From NCBI GenBank assembly GCA_022661535.1, contig JAKULF010000013.1, forward strand, positions 372,001-436,000: a stretch of 64,000 bases of DNA, given 5' to 3'. The first letter of the stretch is position 1. Each line of letters starts with the position of its first letter. The position numbers were made by a program, and so were the translations under genes. The stretch comes from Eutypa lata. Its lineage: Eukaryota > Ascomycota > Sordariomycetes > Xylariales > Diatrypaceae. The notes under the pieces were generated by a model. The model was given only the letters and a program-made list of their open reading frames with translations. It searched no databases and was not told the origin of the DNA. Shown in pieces: positions 46,515 through 57,548 of the stretch.

Positions 46515-47158
46515 ATGGATCTTAGTGGATCGGAACCGAGCAAGTACATTACGCTCATCTCGAGCGATGGATTTGAGTTTGTCGTCCTCCGACACGCAGC
46601 CTTCATCAGCCCTGCCATCAAGAAGATGCTCGACCCTAAGAGTGAGCATCATTCCTCTTAGCTGCCCATGAAGGGGGAAGCAGAGAGCTAAAAGTGAGAT
46701 GTTCAGGTCAATTTGCCGAGGCTAAGAATGCGAGATGCAACTTCGAAGAGATCAAGTAAGTTATTGCATCTGTGTTCCCCTCCTACCCTACATGTAGTGT
46801 TACCTACCACACAAACATTGTCAGTGATGAACCACAAATATTTCGCTGTGTTCTTACTGACAGACCACACTTCTGGTCTGAATGACAGCCAACTACACTT
46901 GATCTGAGACAACCCATCGTACACTTATAATCGCTTCCAGCGTGCCTTTCTTCTCTAGCAAGCACCATGCTAATCACCCTCCACAGCGGAATTGTTCTTG
47001 AGAAAGTAGTCGAGTACTTCAACTACTGGTACAAGAACCGGACCCGATCCGACGTGGCCGATATGGATGTTCCTGTCGAGCTCTGTCTTGAGCTTCTGAT
47101 GGCAGCAGATTACCTTGGGCTTGACAGTAAGATCGACCCTAAGCGGCATGCCGCGTGA
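46515..47158 (+). CDS. ELC1: Elongin C (ubiquitin-ligase adaptor)
   Basis: Three exons: join(46515..46641, 46707..46755, 46987..47158), 115 aa. The spliced product shows the Skp1/BTB-fold pattern of elongin C: KYITLISSDGFEFVVLRHAA, AIKKMLDP, QFAEAKNARCNFEEINGIVL, VVEYFNYWYKN and VPVELCLELLMAADYLGL. Elongin C bridges cullin to substrate receptors; in yeast Elc1 acts with Ela1 and Cul3 on stalled RNA polymerase II. Length and motif order match the family (about 100-115 aa). Donors GTGAGC and GTAAGT and CAG acceptors are consensus. The second intron (46756-46986) is longer than most here. Confidence 0.93.
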
Positions 47159-48540
47159 TTGAAACCCCCGCAACCTTGAAACCCATCGTTGATGTCCCCT
47201 TCCTAAGAATGACCTACCATCATCATCATCACCAAACAACGTCAACCTTGGTTAGATGTATGGGCGGGCATCTAGGTGTGGATTTAGGTTCGGGACGTGA
47301 ATGTTTTCGGCGTTGTTGGCAGGCGTATGACGATGATACCACCAGAATGGATGCTTGGGCGGATCAGGTAGCAGGAGCTTTCGGCGTAAATGCGAATGTG
47401 TTTGACGGGGGGCCTCGAGCCTTGTCCTTAGGTCCGGATTATGAATGCTGGTAAGCTTTTTTAGGCCGTTCATTGACATGTGAGTGTGAGCGTGAGCGTG
47501 GGTGTTCTGTTTTTACTTTGCTTTACTTTGCTTTGCTTCCCATCTATCAAGCATATGCGTTCATCTCCTCTGCAATGGGTTGAATGTCTAATACGGATGG
47601 AAAAGTGATCTCGTCCCCCGTCACTCTGCGCGACCTGCTGTTCTCCATGAAGGTCATGCTTTTTAGGAGGGGATACATGCCATCCATAGTGACCATGTTA
47701 GCGTGTTGTTCATCTATATGTAACTCAACAGCTAGACCTTCATGTATGGATCTTTCAAGGTCTACTCCGGACAATACTTCCACAATGGAGTTCAGCCACC
47801 ACATGTGAGTGTATAAATTCTAACTGGTTGCATATCGTATCTGCAAGTAGTCAGTCACTCTTAAGCCATAATATACAACAATACATATGTTTGCATTCAC
47901 TTATCATTTAAAACTTTGTCCTCGTCAAAAGTCGTGAGTTAGCGTTTTCAACGCTTTTGCTTCTCCATTGTCACGGAAATCTGAAGACACCTATCCTCGA
48001 TATCCGCTTACCCCTTTGTCTAAGTCAAGCTAGTTATAATGATAATTAACCTTAATTTAAAGCTTCTCGAGGCCGACTTATTATAAATAATATATATTTC
48101 CAACATCGTTCTATACCCCCACTGGCTAACCCTATGCGCAAGGTTTTGCATGGACTCTTTCGGACATTGACAAGGATAATTATGTTTGGAGATTGGGGTT
48201 CATCCACCTACGTAGCATGGATGATCACCGCCTTCCCCTCATTCTTGCTCGGTAGTAACAGTAGAACAACTTCCCGTTCACGTGTTTCATTGGTCGTCTC
48301 TGTTATACCATGTCGTGGAATCAGGCGAATAGCACGAGTTGAGGCAACTATAGTCGCCAGTATGCTACCGAAATACCGAAAATCTCCACACGGGTAGCTT
48401 TACCGCCTTCATCTCTGTCTCCAACGACAAATCATATTAACAACATAGTATTCAACCAGACCGTTTCACGTCTCTTTGACTTCAAGTTCAGAAACATTTG
48501 TGAATACAGACAAGTAGTTCGGCTCGACGCTCAAAAAGAT
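47159..48540. other. Intergenic with possible minus-strand coding remnants
   Basis: Two minus-strand stretches look coding but cannot be joined into a gene. One at 47547-47804 is 85 codons with ATG, containing VELHIDEQHANMVTMDGMYP. The other at about 48208-48404 has no ATG and contains RLIPRHGITETTNETRE then VVLLLLPSKNEGKAVIIHA. They may be exons or relics of an unrecognised gene. The rest is AT-rich spacer. Confidence 0.3.
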
Positions 48541-50664
48541 ATGGCAGGCTCAATTATTTCGGAATCCCCGGAGGGGAGTCCCGACGAATCCATGACTAAA
48601 GATACAGAGATAGGGCAGTCAACTATTGAACATCAGGAGACGACTGCCCCGCCTAAGCTAAAGAATATCCCGAGCCGTGATCTAGATGTCGCTATGGCAT
48701 TGTTTGACACGCCGGAGCAGATCCACGAGCCGCGAGACCCCGAGGAGGAACGAAAGCTAGTGAGGAAAATTGACTTCATGATACTCCCATACCTCGCCGT
48801 GTGCTATGCCTTCTTCTACATTGACAAGACGACGCTCTCATACGCTGGTTAGACTTAGCCTATCCGTACCACAACGCGCGTCTCTAACCGGTTACAGCGA
48901 TATTTGGAATCCGTCAAGACCTTAACCTCCAAGGGGCTGAATACAACTGGCTCAGTTCAGGGTTCTACTTCGGTTTCCTGTTCTGGGCGTTTCCTACGAA
49001 CTTCATGATGCAGAGGTTCCCAATAGGTAAGTTCGGCGGAGATGATCTCGAATATCACTCAGGAATCGCTGCTGACTGCGTGGTAGGGAAATATATCGGC
49101 GTAAACATATTCTGCTGGGGTGCGTAATGATCTCTCCGTCCAGTGAAGGTCGTCTGACTCTGAGCTAGGGTTCTTCTTGATGCTGCAAGCCGCCGCCAAG
49201 AACTTTGCACAACTACTCGCTCTTCGATTCCTTGCTGGTGCTGCTGAAGCTTGTGCTGATCCTTCGTTCATGCTCATCACATCTATGTGGGTAAGGAGAA
49301 ATCCCTTGGCATCCGAAAAAGGGGAAGGGCGCTAACACGTCAAAACACGATTAGTACACAAGAAAACAACAACCGGTTCGTATGGGACTGTGGTACACGG
49401 CAAATGGAATCGGAATTGCTCTCGGCGGACTGCTCGGCTATGGTACGAATTCCCCGTCTCAATCTTCCAAGGAGGTAACTAAACTTCTCAAATAGCGATT
49501 GGTAGCATCAAAGGCTCCCTTCCATCGTGGAAGTACGAATTCCTGGTTATAGGGGCTCTCTGCTGCGTGTGGGGAATCATAATGTTCATCTTCCTTCCAG
49601 ACTCGCCCGTGAAAGCCAAAGGCCTTTCGCTCTCCGAAAAGCGCATGGCAGTGCAGCGGTTGCGGGAGAACCAGACGGGCATCGAAAACAAGCACCTCAA
49701 GTCCTACCAGGTCAAGGAGGCGTTCCGAGACGTCAAACTATACCTCTTTTTCCTCCTCGGCGTTGTCGGAAACGTGCCCAACGGGGGCATCTCGAACTTC
49801 GGGACGCTGATCATCCAGGGTTTCGGGTACAGCACGCTGGTTACTACTTTGATGCAGATACCGTACGGTGTGATTATCGCCATCAGCATCCTCATATGCG
49901 TCTACCTCAACGACCGTTTCGTGAACCGACGCTGCATATTTATACTCGCGTTTCTCGTCCCGAACATTATAGGGGCATTTGGTCTATGCTTCTCCGACGC
50001 TGGGAACCAAGCCGGGCGCCTAGTCTTTTACTGGCTTACTGGCCCGTATAATGCGGCGTTCGTGATGATACTATCGTTGCAGACTGCCAATACATCGGGT
50101 CACACCAAAAAAGTGGTGACGAATGCAGTGCTGTTTCTTGGATATTGTACTGGTAATGGTAAGTGCGATAGACCCTCAGTTATCAACTATACTTTCCCAT
50201 TTGTTGTTACTCGCCGGCCCCTTTCCGTATTTTATAGAGGTACTAACAATTTTATAGTACGTCCAACTATCCTTTCATACCTCAGGTTTCTTGGCCCTTG
50301 GAAACTTTCGTGACTTTTCGGCGTACCGATAACATTCTTGCTACCCAACTGCCTATTTATTTATCCACCCTCCAACTGAGTTCATAGTCCTTAGTACTAA
50401 CCATCGTGCCAGATTGTCGGTCCGTTCTTCTACCTGACCGAACAAGCCCCATACTACACTCTTGGGATATGGTCGATGATCGTCTCGCACCTCCTAGAAG
50501 TAATGATCATCGTGATTCTCTGGATAATTCTTAGTAGAGAAAACCGCCGAAGGGATGCAGTCCAATCTGCGATAGATGGTGGGCTCGAAGGTCGAGATCT
50601 GGATAGCACGGCTTTCGCTGATATGACGGACCGAGAGAACTTGAATTTCCGATACATCTACTAA
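48541..50664 (+). CDS. MFS transporter, allantoate permease (DAL5)-like; last exon out of phase
   Basis: Six exons join exactly: join(48541..48847, 48898..49026, 49087..49119, 49169..49290, 49355..49442, 49496..50158). Exon 50413..50664 clearly belongs next (IVGPFFYLTEQAPYYTLGIW). The product is about 530 aa with twelve hydrophobic segments in the order of the anion:cation symporter/DAL5 family: KIDFMILPYLAVCYAFFYID at the first helix, LRFLAGAAEACADPSFMLIT, FLPDSPVKAKGLS in the central loop, and LGYCTGN. Substrates in the family are allantoate, nicotinate and similar organic anions; this one is unknown. Exon six ends at G|GTAAGT with one extra base while the last acceptor (GTGCCAG|ATT) needs phase 0, so the frame is lost at that junction unless an unusual splice is used. 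The last intron is 254 nt, longer than the others in this gene. Confidence 0.82.
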
Positions 50665-51569
50665 TACTGGAACGCCGTACTCTTTTAATTCGGAAAATAC
50701 TGTACCTCTAAGGACTTGCACATGGCTTGTATGAATGGGCAGCTATACAGGCTTTAAGCACTTATGACGTTATATGGGTTAGCAGTCGTAATTAGTAGCA
50801 AGTATTATCAAATGGTGCTATCATTCTAGTTATATGATGGCTGCCACCTCGGTAACTGTCACTTGGTATAATGAAGTGACTCACCTTTACATTCTTTGTT
50901 CTTTGGGAATACAAGAGATATCTATGTTTACCCTCCGAGAATGCTGTGTACCCAACCTGAGAAATGACTCATTGCCGCCAATATACCCCTTTCAATATAC
51001 AATTTCTACTTTTGCTAAACGAGTCACAAAGGTTCGGCCATTCTTCCGTAGCAACAGATTACCAGTCGTCTAGTATAAAACATTTAACATTTAATTGGCC
51101 TAATACAAGTGATAGTATATATGCATTATAAAGTCTATTACAAACTTCATTTAATCTTTCGATACCGTTTCTCCACGCCTCGATCTGAAGACCAAGCAAT
51201 GCCGCAAAGTTTGCTAATTATATTTTCAGCTGACCAAGTCGGACTCATGCTCTTGAAATTCCAATTCTCTACGTCTCTTTGTTTGCTTTCATATACTTAT
51301 AACTTAGCGAGTCACATACCTCGCCCCATACAACAATGACGATTGTTTGACCTCAGGAATTCCTGACCAAGCGCATATGGAATTTTAGTCATCAGAACGG
51401 CAAGTAAATCTATATAAATTGAACTTTCTAGCGCCTGTACCATTTTATTGATTTCCAGAAAGTAAACTGGCTGAAAGCATAATCCATTTCCCGCTCCAAA
51501 CCATAGATTACTTCATATCCGTTCCAGTTGTCCTCAATAATCACCGTTATATCAGCTCTACACCTAGCC
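50665..51569. other. Intergenic
   Basis: AT-rich spacer of about 900 bases. Short frames at 50834 and 51109 have no motif or composition support. Confidence 0.5.
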
Positions 51570-52578
51570 ATGAACAGTCAACGTGAGCTTACACCTGAGC
51601 TAATACGCGCCGAATTAGCCTTGAGGTACCTATACAAATTCAATCCAACGAACCTAAGTGACTGTCAGAAAGTCATAGAGGAATTCTCCCAAGGCGATAC
51701 GGAGTTGATTATTCTTCCAACAACGGAAGATGAATCTTTTGACCGTATGAAGTTCCTAGCCAAGTTGCAAGTTGCAAGTTGCAAGTTACAATTACGGTTC
51801 CCCGAAACTAACTTTGTAAATAGTCGCCAAGTCGGGGAGCTGCACCTTGAGTATCCTTCGCAGAGGTGCAAATACCGACGTCGAGATCACTCGCGACAGT
51901 ATTGTCCGGTCAGCACATAGAATTATTAGAGAATGCACCTTCGATGGAGAAGTGGCCGGGGTGAATTACATCCCAACGGAATGTGGAAGCGTCGGAGTAG
52001 TGGCGGTGGGGAAACGGATCTCTCCTACCTACAATCCTGGCGACTGGGGGGAAAGTACGCAAATCCAGGTTGGAATATACAAACTCACACGCAACGTCCT
52101 AGACGGTGATCTCGGCGTCGGACTTTTTGATGAAGAGCTCACCTACATCCTGGATTCCATGGTAAAGAACTTCTGGGAAAATGCGGAGGAGGCCACGGTC
52201 AAGCAGAAGTCGAGGACGTGGATGAAAAAGGACGAGACTCATGTACACGAAGTCGAAATCACTTATCAGGCCGAAGGAAAGATATATGACATCGACCTAG
52301 ATGACCTCACGCTCCTCAGGATCTTTAGAGAAGCCTTGGCGAACCCAGAGATGCGTGTTCCTAAATCTGTCGATGTTGTCGTCAAAAAGCACGGGGAGAA
52401 AGTGGGAGTGTTCAGTATTGACGCAGGCGAAAGTTCTGATAAGAGTGATGCAGTCCTCATACAAGAGAAAACAAGACAAATTGCACAGGAGCAATCGCCA
52501 CCAATTCTCCAGATCTCGGATGGGCCTACCTGTATTTGGAACCATTGGCCTGAAATACTGAAACTAGAGAATGAGTGA
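51570..52578 (+). CDS. Unrecognised two-exon protein
   Basis: join(51570..51777, 51824..52578), 320 aa. The first ATG of the frame is at 51570. The 46-nt intron has a perfect CTAAC branch site and TAG acceptor (51821-51823). The C-terminal exon is a long coding-like frame containing VAVGKRISPTYNPGDWG and DIDLDDLTLLRIFREALANP. No membrane segment, signal peptide or known catalytic motif is seen. The donor lies inside a 7-bp tandem repeat, and only the donor at 51778 gives the right phase. Family not recognised. Confidence 0.65.
51762..51788. repeat. AAGTTGC tandem repeat spanning a splice donor
   Basis: Three perfect AAGTTGC units (51762-51782) plus a partial AAGTTA. Each unit supplies a GT; the four possible donors fall in phases 2, 0, 1 and 2. 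Only the one at 51778 (phase 1) reaches the second exon in frame. Confidence 0.85.
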
Positions 52579-53705
52579 TGGAGGATATAAACCGTTGATA
52601 CATATATTGTATCCGCCTGAACGCCAATACAACCGCTTCCTATGGTCGTCCGCGAGCCTTCTACTCTTTTAGGATCGGCGACGCACCGCAAGTCCCTACC
52701 AGACGGTATGAATTGTCGATTAGCCATAGTCTCCTAGCAATAAACTATTATGCACCGACAATAATACCATGTTCCATGTGACTGTTCACCAATAAATTAT
52801 CCATTGTTATAAAAGGACTTTGGCTACAGCGCCGGCATGGCCTTTCAACCAATGGGGATCCATCTAGCCCGAAATCCACCTCCGATACATGTTACACCTA
52901 CCTAGGTACGTACCATTATGTCATGTTCAGACTGAGCTAAGTAAGCTAGATATGAGTCGCCATATGACATATCACGAGTAGTGATGATTATCTAAAGAGT
53001 TCCAGATCTAGTGGATGCCAGCTAAGGAGTTGTATATATATGAAGAGCTTCGAAAACTTTCATATCTTATACCGTGAGCGAACGGCGCGGTGTGTCCTAG
53101 ACAGGTCCCTAAAGCTGAAGTCATCGAGAGCACTGAGCTACCAGGTGCTGATAACGCCGCTGCTGCTTCCGGGGCTGCACCACAACCTGACTGTCGGAGC
53201 CAGCATCAAGGGTGAAAAGCTCTGAATATAATAGGAGTAGTATAGATAAGTATAGTAGCTAAGCGGCACTTCTAGGCTTTCAAGGTGGTTCACTGTAGGT
53301 ATAGCAAAGCTCGTTATTAATCAGCTTTATGTTGGCCATTAGAACATGCATATCAAATTATCACATGCTTTTAATACGCATCTTAGCTTCCTTCGAGCTG
53401 CAATATTATTTCACCAAGAAAAGAGTGTATAGTAATCATGCCACTATACTTAGCGGGACCTGAAAATGTGTGCAGTTACTGAGTAAAAGGAAATAATACA
53501 ATGCTATTTAGGAAATATGACTATCGATAACCCAATCTGACTACGAATACATCCCAACCCTCTACCGCTACCATGCCATTGTTTCCCTGTTCCTTCTCAC
53601 CATAAACAAACTACCTTCGTGTCTTATTAACATGGTAAAAGACCAAGTATTTAGCTACCTAGCTATCTTCAGTTAAATTCCGGAGAGCTTGGATTTCCTA
53701 GTCGT
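52579..53705. other. Intergenic
   Basis: About 1.1 kb without a supportable gene. A 61-codon plus-strand frame at 53040-53225 lacks motif or neighbour support. Confidence 0.5.
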
Positions 53706-54038
53706 TTAGAAACGGACATTTGCATTCTGTGAGCCTTGTTTTCTTCCATCAACGAAGACGGTGAACTCAAGAGATGCCCTAGACGGAACCATTTCAACGT
53801 CGTATAACAATCTCTTGCAAACTTCCCCGCGAGCAGTCGTGAAGTCAGGTAAGGAGTTGTATGGGATATTGAGCGTACATTTGATGGTGCATAGTTCCTT
53901 CACGCTTGGCGTCTTTCGAGTTGGAGGGTTCTCCTCTTCGCAATAAAACAGACCTACTTCAAAGGAGCCGGCAGACTCCTTCCTGTGAACCCGATTATAA
54001 GACCGCTTGATTGGATCCTTCTTAGACACATTTTCCCC
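53706..54038 (-). pseudogene. 3' fragment of an Hsp70-like protein gene
   Basis: The frame has no ATG: it begins just after an in-frame TAA with GENVSKKDPIKRSYNRV and ends VFVDGRKQGSQNANVRF. In between it reads GLFYCEEENPPTRKTPSVKE, LCTIKCTLNIPYNSLPDF and LLYDVEMVPSRASLEF. This order matches the C-terminal end of fungal Hsp70-like (actin-like ATPase) proteins often found near immunity-type genes. Nothing of the ATPase core lies upstream; the sequence instead runs into the inverted-repeat element beginning at 54143. A possible GTAAGA donor and upstream coding scrap exist at about 54075-54110 but do not join in phase. I read this as a truncated relic. Confidence 0.6.
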
Positions 54039-54142
54039 TTAATCTGATTAACATGAATATTCTTCAACCTAGCGAATATGCTCTCTTACCTTTTGATCAC
54101 AGAGCCTGCCTTGCTTACCCATAAATGTCGCATAACAAGTGC

Positions 54143-54946
54143 AAGGTTAAAATCAACTCAACGCAATCAACCCGTTGATCAACGATATTGGTCATCCATC
54201 AACCAATATTAACTTTTTGAATATTGACGTCAATCAATAATAAAGCCATATTAACGTCAATTATATCAATATATTAACGTTAATAAGCAGATTAGTCAAA
54301 ACGTAAGCTGTGATTGGTTAAATTTGTAATATATGGGGATTATACCCATATAACTAAACCTACGTAATAATTTAAACTGGTGTAATAAATCTAACCTACC
54401 TGTCCTACATACCTACCATACCTACCTATCCTACCTATCCTACCTATCCTACCTATCCTACCTATCCTACCTATCCTACCTATCCTACCTATCCTACCTA
54501 TCCTACCTATCCAGCTTAAGAAGGATAAATAGGATAAGTAGAATAAATAGGATAAGTAAGATAAGTAAAATAAGTAAGATAAGTAAGTAGGTAAGTAAGT
54601 AAGTAAGTAGGTAAGTAAGTAAGTAAGTAGGTAAGTAAGTAAGTAAGTAGGTCAAAAACACCAAAAACTTACACTCACGATAATTGCGCCGTAATAATAA
54701 TAGCTTCAAAGTGGTTTTAGTCATAAGCTTGGCGGATCCATATATATGACCCATATATATAGTACTTAATTTAGTATGTAAATTACTAACAAATACATGT
54801 ACTAATTATATCAACCCCTTCAATCTTATGGCCATCAATATGTCAATATTAGCCCTTCAATCCACTAAAATAAGGGTAATAGTGGATTGACGTAAATCAA
54901 TCAATATAAGGTAGGCCGTTGATTTGATTGAGTTGATTTCAACCCT
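54143..54946. mobile_element. MITE-like element with terminal inverted repeats and an internal minisatellite
   Basis: The 29-nt ends match as inverted repeats at 24 of 29 positions. The left end holds TTAAAATCAACTCAACGCAA and the right end, on the minus strand, TTGAAATCAACTCAATCAAA. The element is 804 bp, AT-rich, has no coding frame and carries a large fold-back minisatellite at its centre (54395-54652). Subterminal sequence also contains short palindromes (GTTGATCAAC, ATATTGACGTCAAT). This is consistent with a non-autonomous TIR transposon. A clean target-site duplication is not seen, and the superfamily is not assignable. Confidence 0.6.
54395..54652. repeat. Fold-back minisatellite (9-bp unit, two arms) followed by a 20-bp array
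   Basis: The left arm has about ten copies of CCTACCTAT (54421-54512). After a short centre (AGCTTAAGAA) the right arm continues with about seven 9-bp units of the complementary sequence GGATAGGTA, but each carries one to three G-to-A changes (GGATAAGTA, GGATAAATA, AGATAAGTA, AAATAAGTA). Then AGTAAGTAAGTAAGTAGGTA repeats about three times to 54652. The two arms could form a long hairpin. Confidence 0.85.
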
Positions 54947-55040
54947 GAACAAATACAATTTAGTCAAACTTGAGGGCGCTTAATCATAAGCATAATAGAT
55001 TGGGAAACTGAAACCAAAGTGCAAATATTAGAACCAAAGT

Positions 55041-56056
55041 ATGATAAACCCTTTGAGATTTGATATACGTAACTTCGCAATTCGGTACTTCGACGGTCAA
55101 TCTAGTCATCCGACGTTGCACAAGGACACCGATTATAGCGAACACTTACGGTCATGTACGCCTGATGCTGGCGCTCTAGAGAGTTATCTCGTATCCCATA
55201 CGAAGTGTCCCATTCTTATTCAAGGCTTCTTGTGGAGAGTGATTTGTTTCGAAATCTTTGATAAGTTCCAATGGGCAGGCTCAGCCCAACAGAGCGCTCA
55301 TAATTTAACCCGGCTCCTTGACCCAGGTGCGTAGAGATACGCAACAAGTTATTCATTTAGGGTATTGACCTAACATATCGGGTAAGACCGTTCAATCACA
55401 GATCCTCCAGCAAACCTGAGCTTCGAGGCAACAAAGAAACACCAGATATGGAAAGCTACGACTACAGGGCTTATGTCACGATAGCAGACCCTGGTCTAGG
55501 TGGTGGAGTAGCTCCACCGGAGCCCTATATAAGGGTTGGAGTACCCCCTCAGGTCCTAGGTGCTTTTCTTTCCTCTTTTCTTCTTTAGAGCTATAGCAGA
55601 GCAAATACAAGGGCATATTGGTTGCGACAGCTTATCTTGAATGTGATGGCAGCTAGAAGGGAATCAGAGGCAGATATATTATACGCTACACGGACCAGAG
55701 ATGATATTGTGGAGAAAATCCATAAGACAATCAAACAATACCTTAGGTACTCAGATGTAGGATACGAGGAGGGACTGTATGGGATTGTCGATGCTGCTCT
55801 CAAGCTTGACGAGAAACTCAGCAGGCAGGTAGCACAAGTATGCTTCATATTTAACAGTGGAAGTACCCGCCGCCTGTTCGACAAAGAGCTTATGGATTTA
55901 GACAACGGAGAAAAGAGGGACTTCAAGTTGGCTCCGGAAATACTTCTTACAGTGGCCCCATTGGTGTTAAAACGAGGAAAGTCTAATGGAGACGACTTCC
56001 AGGAGAAAACCACTTTATTGAAGCCGATAGTTTCTTGTACTTGGGAGGATAGTTAG
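55041..56056 (+). pseudogene. Unknown-function fungal gene disrupted by a solo LTR
   Basis: Exon one (55041..55326) reads from ATG through LIQGFLWRVICFEIFDKFQW to LLDP. The intron to 55401 has a GTGCGT donor and CAG acceptor in matching phase, and exon two gives PPANLSFEATKKHQIWKATT. There the frame is interrupted by the 156-bp element at 55474-55629 plus a duplicated GCTTA, which introduces a stop. Reading across the element with one target copy removed, the frame continues directly into ILNVMAARRESEAD and VDAALKLDEKLSRQVAQVCF, ending at TAG 56054-56056. The insertion adds 161 bases, which is not a multiple of three. The family is a fungal protein of unknown function; the 5' end may also be truncated by neighbouring repeats. 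Confidence 0.7.
55474..55629. mobile_element. Solo LTR with 5-bp target-site duplication
   Basis: Starts TGTCACGATAGCAGACCC and ends GGCATATTGGTTGCGACA, giving TGTC...GACA inverted ends. It is flanked by perfect GCTTA direct repeats (55469-55473 and 55630-55634). Inside are a perfect 7-bp stem (GGTGGAG TAG CTCCACC, 55502-55518), a TATATAAG box just after it and a pyrimidine tract near 55564-55586, all usual for an LTR promoter region. No internal retroelement sequence remains, so it is best explained by recombination between two LTRs. It is not RIP-degraded, unlike the block at 3-10.8 kb. Confidence 0.8.
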
Positions 56057-57225
56057 AACGGATAGATTTTCCCATGCAACATTTCTTAAATATTCGCAAT
56101 TCCAGAACACATAAACCGCTTTGAGACTCATGCTCCTAATAAGGTCGCCATTAAAAGTGATTTGATTATACTACATTCTTCCTAACAATGCTAGATAGTA
56201 TCGTCTTTCAGCCACATGTAAGTTTAGGTAGAAATATTTGCAAACGGCGGTATATATCTGATTAACCTTTAAATTGCGGCGAGGTTATATCTTGCGAGCC
56301 ACTACGTCAATTGACATATCAGTTACTGGCTAAACGCGACATCATAGGTCAATAATTACTATGAAACATGGAATCTGTATACCCCGACTTCAGAAGCTGA
56401 CGCTTGCAACCCAACTAAACCCCACCAACTGTACTACATCCGAGCACCTTGACTGAGTTCTATAGAGGGATATTTTGTGTTCATCAGAAGCTGACAAACA
56501 TCTAGATTCCCCCCCCCACTGCATTGGTGTAACTAAGGGTCTAAGACACCCCCAAGATATGACACCAACTAGAGTGAAGAAACTGAATCTTTATATGTTG
56601 ACCTCGGCCCAACACTAGGTTGTAGAACAGCTTCGTTTTCTACGCGTTAGATATATATGATCCATGATTGAATTCGTTTATTAAGTTCTCTAATATCTTG
56701 GTTCTCATATTTATGTATGCAGCGTCTCTTCAAGCATTGTTATTTCCATTAAATATTAAAATAGAAGTGTGAAATATAGAAAAAGGTATATATTCTTCGA
56801 CTAACGAGTTGAGATCTACAGTTGCTCATACAGTGTCTAAAAGTGAAATAAGTTATCTTGGCATATGATTAAAATCCACTCAAGCCTCGTTGATTTCTGT
56901 CAGCACACATAAGACACACAACTAAGAACGGAAAATGATATGCACTTTAGTGATACATTGGAATGCTAGTTAACGTCACTCTGGATGATTATATTAAATT
57001 TTTACTTCCGTAGAATGACAAAAGCGGGCCAAGCTAATGACTGGGTTTATTTGTAAAGTATACGTAGAGATTATAAGGCGAGAAGTGGAAAATATAAAGA
57101 TGCGTCAATAATCCTCTCCCAAAGCCGGACCGACAGCAGCATCAGACAGAGCACATCATAAAGCAAACCAAGACAGAATCACTTGATACCAAAACTTGCT
57201 GTTACTATCACTGCTAGAATCCACA
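56057..57225. other. Intergenic
   Basis: AT-rich spacer of about 1.2 kb without coding frames. The last 100-140 bases are the probable promoter and leader of the next gene, with AATATAAAG near 57091. Confidence 0.5.
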
Positions 57226-57548
57226 ATGCGATTTTCCACACTCATCTCCACTACCTTTGCCGTTGTAGGCATGGCTAAGGCTACCCCTTTCACCGCCGGT
57301 GAGTAAAACAACACCTACTTGTCTAGTCAGCTCGCACTTGGGACTAGACTGGCGACAGCGATGCCGCTTTACTGACCAAGATATACTAATTAGAACGCGA
57401 TGCCGACCCCTTCTTCGTTCGTCGGGCGTGTGACTGCGATGCCGTCACAGCTTGTTGTGTGAACTGTAGAGATACCAGCGACAATTGGGAGCAGTGTTGC
57501 AACACCTACTGCATGGAGAAATTTCCCGAATGCTATAATGCTTGTTAG
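57226..57548 (+). CDS. Small secreted cysteine-rich protein 1 (putative effector-type peptide)
   Basis: join(57226..57298, 57394..57548), 75 aa, GTGAGT donor and TTAG acceptor in phase. Residues 1-19 or so form a signal peptide (MRFSTLISTTFAVVGMAKA). A short acidic pro-segment ends in a dibasic site FFVRR at 34-35, a likely Kex2 cleavage point, one residue before the first cysteine. The 39-residue Cys domain (37-75) has ten cysteines: C-x-C-x5-CC-x2-C-x9-CC-x3-C-x6-C-x3-C, ending in Cys at the C-terminus. Ten cysteines allow five disulfides, so a compact stable fold is expected. No named family recognised; it is not a hydrophobin. A secreted effector or antimicrobial role is inference from these features only. 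Confidence 0.8.

Noticed and set aside
47155..47454. Plus-strand frame directly after elongin C (GVDLGSGRECF...)
   Set aside because: It starts at a non-ATG codon overlapping the elongin C stop and lies in the expected 3'UTR; no family match.
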